Source of the DNA: Planctomycetota bacterium
GTDB lineage: Bacteria; Planctomycetota; MHYJ01; JACQXL01
Length of the DNA stretch: 64,000 nt
Assembly (NCBI GenBank): GCA_016235865.1
Contig: JACRIK010000003.1
Coordinates: 372,001-436,000 of the forward strand
Direction of reading: 5' to 3'
Each line of letters begins with the position of its first letter. The stretch's first letter is position 1. Shown here one piece after another: positions 60,817 through 64,000 of the stretch. Both the position numbers and the translations under genes were made by a program. The notes under the pieces were generated by a model. It was not told the origin of the DNA. It worked only from the letters and a program-made list of their open reading frames with translations, and searched no databases.

Positions 60817-62468
60817 TTAGTTATACATACTCCGTTGCTGTCCTCAACAAGTTTTTCCATCAGTTCCCGGTCTTTTTTGGTCCCTTTATTACCGGTCATT
60901 ATGGTGTGTATCACTATCTTTTTGAACCGGTTAAATCTAGCAATATTCTCGATAATATTGTCCTTATTGATATATGTGCCATCGGTAGGCCTGCCGTCGG
61001 ATAACAGGAATACAGTATCAACCTCGGGCTCTGAAAGCGCCTCAATAAGGGCATCGTAGTGGTCGCCCCGCCCGCGCCTGATATCCTCCAGCTTGTCCCA
61101 GAGTGACCTGACAAACCCTAATGCCATCTTCTTGTTTTCCTCGGTTGCCTGCAACATTATCTTGGATGCCCTTCGCTTATTATAGCGAATTGCCTCGGTG
61201 CTGAGGATTATGATATTAAACTTCACATCAGGAGAAAATCGCTTAAGCGCTTCTTCCAGCTCTTTTAGCACAATATCTATCTTTCGCTCTTTCTTGTCGT
61301 CGTTATCTTCCGCCTCGTTTTTCATGCTCCTTGAAAAGTCGACGATAAATACAATATCCCGGCCTAGAATGGGGATGTCAAAAAAGGTGGGGATAGTTTC
61401 ACCAGGTAAAACGGGCTGTTTTCTGTCACCGAAATCTGTCGGCGTCCTGCTTCTCTTCGGCGTAATCTCTATCTTATCCTTATTTACCTGATACCAACTA
61501 AACCACGCTTTGGCGTCAAACCCAAATTCCTGGCCGGTTAAATCCTTTAGCGCGATAATAATATCATACCGCAGGCGCCCTGAAGCATCCGGCAGTCGGT
61601 CAACCAGGGCCCTAAGCCCGTCTTTTTCCCTGAGCTCCCTTAAAGATTGGACGGCGGCTGCACGCACCGCAGGATTTTTATCCCGTAATAAACCTGTTGC
61701 CGCCTTTAACACTAATATTTTTTCGGAACAGCATCTGGTCAGCATCTCAATGGCGGTAATTCTTGCTTCAGGCAACGGGTCTTTCAGGGCTGATTCCAGA
61801 TAACCAACTGATTCCTGCGGTTTAATTATCGCTAGGGCCTCAAGTGCCGCGGCTTTGATCGTCGGATTGGGGGCATACGCCCATTTTAATATGGCGTCAT
61901 ATGATTTAACGGATCTTATTTTACCTAACGCCTCTATCGCCGAGGCACGCACCATTAAACTACCATTTGACAACTTCTTTATTAAAGCGTCTTCTGCCTG
62001 GGCGTTGTTGGACAGATTGCTAATGCTCCGGATAATCCGGCTGAGCGCTTCTTCGTCCGTTTCAGTATTTAACGCCCTAAGTAGGTATGGCCGGGCTGTT
62101 TCGTCTTTTATCATCCCCAATACCCACGCGGTATAAAACCGCTGGTTTTTGCTTTTGGGATTATTTAATGCCACGGTAACCAGATAATCAACGGCATTTT
62201 TGTCGGTAAAATCGCCCAGTATCATCAGGGCGGATTCCCTGACCGGGGATTCTTCGTCGTCAAAAAGCGCCACCAGTATCATTGCCGCGTCTTTAGAGTT
62301 GTGTGCTTTTAGCTTGTTAATTGCTTTGAGCCGATCCCAGTAATTAGCATATGACTTGTCCGCCAGGGTCTGCTTTATCTCGGATAAATCATCGGTTACG
62401 CCGAAGAGAGAAAAAACAGCAACCATTAAGGATATACAAAACAGAAAGGTGTATTTGGATTTGGCCAC
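60813..62468 (-). CDS. HEAT-repeat protein with C-terminal von Willebrand factor A domain
   Basis: A 551-aa exported protein. A signal peptide (KYTFLFCISLMVAVFSLFG) precedes about eight HEAT/PBS-lyase repeats at 30-310 (for example SPVRESALMILGDFTDKNAVDYLV, LMVRASAIEALGKIRSVKSYDAIL, PAVRAAAVQSLRELREKDGLRALV). A VWA domain spans about 365-551: IVFIVDFSRSMK is the MIDAS DxSxS, and FLLSDGRPTDG the later MIDAS motif, so metal-dependent ligand binding is plausible. Combined HEAT-VWA proteins of this kind recur in Planctomycetota-like genomes, but their function is not known to me. The downstream queA overlaps by four bases. Confidence 0.88.
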   Translation of the reverse strand: MAKSKYTFLFCISLMVAVFSLFGVTDDLSEIKQTLADKSYANYWDRLKAINKLKAHNSKDAAMILVALFDDEESPVRESALMILGDFTDKNAVDYLVTVALNNPKSKNQRFYTAWVLGMIKDETARPYLLRALNTETDEEALSRIIRSISNLSNNAQAEDALIKKLSNGSLMVRASAIEALGKIRSVKSYDAILKWAYAPNPTIKAAALEALAIIKPQESVGYLESALKDPLPEARITAIEMLTRCCSEKILVLKAATGLLRDKNPAVRAAAVQSLRELREKDGLRALVDRLPDASGRLRYDIIIALKDLTGQEFGFDAKAWFSWYQVNKDKIEITPKRSRTPTDFGDRKQPVLPGETIPTFFDIPILGRDIVFIVDFSRSMKNEAEDNDDKKERKIDIVLKELEEALKRFSPDVKFNIIILSTEAIRYNKRRASKIMLQATEENKKMALGFVRSLWDKLEDIRRGRGDHYDALIEALSEPEVDTVFLLSDGRPTDGTYINKDNIIENIARFNRFKKIVIHTIMTGNKGTKKDRELMEKLVEDSNGVCITK

Positions 62469-62494
62469 AAATTACCATCCTTTAGGGTGCGCGC

Positions 62495-63523
62495 TTACTT
62501 ACCCGGGATAAACTCCCATATCTTGATACCGTAGTCGCTGGTGGCCAGATACCGGCCATCCGGGCTGAAGGCCAGGCCGTGCACCCAACTGGGCTGGTGT
62601 ACCGTGATATTCTGGAGCCGCTTGCCAGTCGCGCTTTCCCATATCTTAGCCGTACCGTCCTCGGCGCCTGAAGCCAGCACCGTGCCGTCCGGACTGAAGG
62701 CCACCACTCGAATCTGACCTTCGTGCCCTTGTAAGGTCCGGATTTCCTCTCCGGTTTCCACATTCCAGAGTTTTACAGTCTTGTCAAAACTGCCCGAGGC
62801 AACCATCTTGCCATCTGGGCTGAAGGCCACGGTATAAGTCAGGTGCCTGTGCCCGGTCAGGGTATGCAGGCATTCACCGCTCTCGATATCCCAGATTTTC
62901 ACGGTGTTGTCGTGGCTCCCTGAGGCGAGTAGTTTGTTGTCCGGGCTGAAGGCCAAGCCAAAAATATCTGCTGAATGACCCTGTAATATTTTAAGTTCTT
63001 TAGCCTCCAGCTGGCCACTTTTGGCCGTCGCGGTCGGCACGTCAAAGAGCGTGATGGTACAGGCCCTATCACCCGAAGCAAGCATCCGGCTATTCGGGCT
63101 GAAGGCCACGGACCAGACCTCGGCCGAAATCTTCAGACTAGTCAATATCTTATTCTTCATCGGGTCCCAGAGCTTGACAGTTCGGTCATCGCCACCAGAA
63201 GCAAGCATCTTGCCGTCCGGGCTAAAGACCACGGACCAGATAATATCCTTGTGCCCGGCCAAACGATTGAGCTCTAAGCCGCCGGTTACGTCCCATATCT
63301 TGATAACCTTTTCGTCGCTGGCCGAGGCCAAGGTCTTGCTGTCCGGAGCAAAAGCCAGAGAGCGAATCAGGAATTGATTACCCTTGATGGTCCGGATTTC
63401 CCGCCAGGTGCCGGATGAGGCGGGTTTTTTGTTATCCTTTGCCTGCGCGGCGCATTGGAGAACAAAAGCCGTAAATGACGCGAGAACAATTAAAAGACAA
63501 GTATAAAAATATGCTTTTCTCAT
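62495..63523 (-). CDS. Secreted WD40 beta-propeller protein
   Basis: A 342-aa protein with a signal peptide (FYTCLLIVLASFTAFVLQCAAQA). Seven WD40 repeats fill the rest, for example SLAFAPDSKTLASASDEKVIKIWDV, SVVFSPDGKMLASGGDDRTVKLWDP, and GLAFSPDNKLLASGSHDNTVKIWDI: enough for one closed seven-bladed propeller. It acts as a binding platform, probably periplasmic. A GAGGTGAT ribosome site precedes the ATG. It lies 26 nt upstream of the HEAT-VWA gene and is likely to be co-transcribed with it, so the two may form one complex. Confidence 0.93.
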   Translation of the reverse strand: MRKAYFYTCLLIVLASFTAFVLQCAAQAKDNKKPASSGTWREIRTIKGNQFLIRSLAFAPDSKTLASASDEKVIKIWDVTGGLELNRLAGHKDIIWSVVFSPDGKMLASGGDDRTVKLWDPMKNKILTSLKISAEVWSVAFSPNSRMLASGDRACTITLFDVPTATAKSGQLEAKELKILQGHSADIFGLAFSPDNKLLASGSHDNTVKIWDIESGECLHTLTGHRHLTYTVAFSPDGKMVASGSFDKTVKLWNVETGEEIRTLQGHEGQIRVVAFSPDGTVLASGAEDGTAKIWESATGKRLQNITVHQPSWVHGLAFSPDGRYLATSDYGIKIWEFIPGK

Positions 63524-63617
63524 AAATCACCTCTTTTCACTAACGTTACAATTGTCTTTATGACACTTATACTACCACTCCATTCCTGCCAAGCAAGAAA
63601 ATTACATTCTATTATTA

Positions 63618-63653
63618 TTGATTTGGGATTTAACAAACGGTATAATCTTGATT
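63618..63653 (+). promoter_or_regulatory. Promoter of purQ, leaderless
   Basis: TTGATT (63618-63623), 17-nt spacer, consensus TATAAT (63641-63646), then seven nt to the ATG at 63654. No room for a ribosome site. Confidence 0.75.
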
Positions 63654-64000
63654 ATGAAGCAGGTTAAGGTATTTATCCTGAGGGCGCCCGGGACTAATTG
63701 CGACATGGAGACCAGCGTGGCATTCCAAAAAGCCGGCGCTCAAGCAGACGCCTTTCACATAAACGAATGGATTAACAACCCGTCTTTAATACACCAATAC
63801 CAAATCCTGGCCCTGCCGGGCGGGTTCTCATACGGAGACGATATCGGCTCGGGAACCGTCCTGGGCAATGAAATCACCCAGCGCCTGATTAGCGAACTCA
63901 ACCTGTTTGTAAAGGACGGAAAGTTAATCATCGGTATCTGTAACGGATTCCAGGTGCTGGTCAAAACCGGCTTTTTGCCGGGATTGCCCGCCCGCGCGGA
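63654..64000 (+). CDS. purQ: Phosphoribosylformylglycinamidine synthase, glutaminase subunit (partial, 3' end outside window)
   Basis: About 115 codons are visible, running off the right edge. The translation opens MKQVKVFILRAPGTNCDMET, then gives LALPGGFSYGDDIGSGTVLGN and IIGICNGFQVLVKTGFLPG. GICNGFQ carries the nucleophilic Cys of the class I glutamine amidotransferase, and the FSYGDD motif is typical of PurQ. It delivers ammonia to PurL in purine synthesis. It could be the glutaminase end of a separate small-PurL system; the rest of the cluster is not visible. The consensus promoter sits directly against the ATG. Confidence 0.93.
   Translation, partial: MKQVKVFILRAPGTNCDMETSVAFQKAGAQADAFHINEWINNPSLIHQYQILALPGGFSYGDDIGSGTVLGNEITQRLISELNLFVKDGKLIIGICNGFQVLVKTGFLPGLPARA

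Overview
The window reads as a chromosomal segment of an uncultured anaerobic bacterium. I lean to a Planctomycetota/PVC-type lineage because of the many HEAT, TPR, WD40, RCC1 and PKD proteins, the CFI-box C-terminus, the Gram-negative envelope genes and a type II secretion/pilus ATPase. This is an inference from style; no ribosomal marker is present. Two signs point to an acetyl-CoA (Wood-Ljungdahl) metabolism: a RACo-type ferredoxin/ASKHA corrinoid activator and a CooC/AcsF-type nickel-insertion ATPase. CODH/ACS itself is not in the window.

Layout. 1-5710 (-) is the start of a giant secreted protein with cadherin-like, ZU5-like, RCC1 and fibronectin-like repeats. 5869-8131 (-) holds a TPR protein, a four-helix-bundle (S23/Avd-like) protein and a sigma-like factor, separated by two copies of a dyad repeat. 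8305-9396 (+) is an isolated unit: a probable structured RNA with a pseudoknot, an unrecognised 267-aa protein and a strong terminator. 9444-10040 (-) is a DUF4190-GspG fusion. 10171-28179 is almost all (+): a sulfur-transfer trio (IscS-like protein lacking the PLP lysine, DsrE2-like, TusA), a DUF3303-acetyl-CoA synthetase fusion, an OFA-family transporter, a complete Liv branched-chain amino acid ABC transporter interrupted by a small HEAT protein, RACo, a gene-free kilobase with a 22-bp phased repeat array, CooC, TrpRS and ScpA.

28198-29934 (-) is a GspE/PilB ATPase. 30132-35060 (+) is a surface polysaccharide group (deacetylase, GNAT-like protein, O-antigen ligase with TPR tail), overlapping tail-to-tail with a TSUP permease. 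35820-40166 (+) is a 1448-aa GGDEF-AAA-HEAT protein. 40238-44251 (+) carries sucC, sucD, nadC and purC, followed by tRNA-Leu(GAG), a SpoIVB/S55-type peptidase, a secreted propeller protein, an isoprenylcysteine methyltransferase-like protein and a small membrane protein. 50406-63523 is all (-): ffh, murA, a large PKD/CFI-box protein, HU, AlkD-like glycosylase, a CrtI-like oxidoreductase, queA, a HEAT-VWA protein and a WD40 protein. 63654 to the edge (+) is the beginning of purQ.

Two themes cut across the region. First, it is full of small repeats: dyad elements whose arms are built from 9-11-nt units, C-rich hairpin repeats, a MITE-like element, and GC-rich palindromes, several sitting in frame inside conserved enzymes. 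Second, at least six genes have a good -35/-10 pair whose -10 box ends 6-9 nt before the start codon, so leaderless mRNAs look common.
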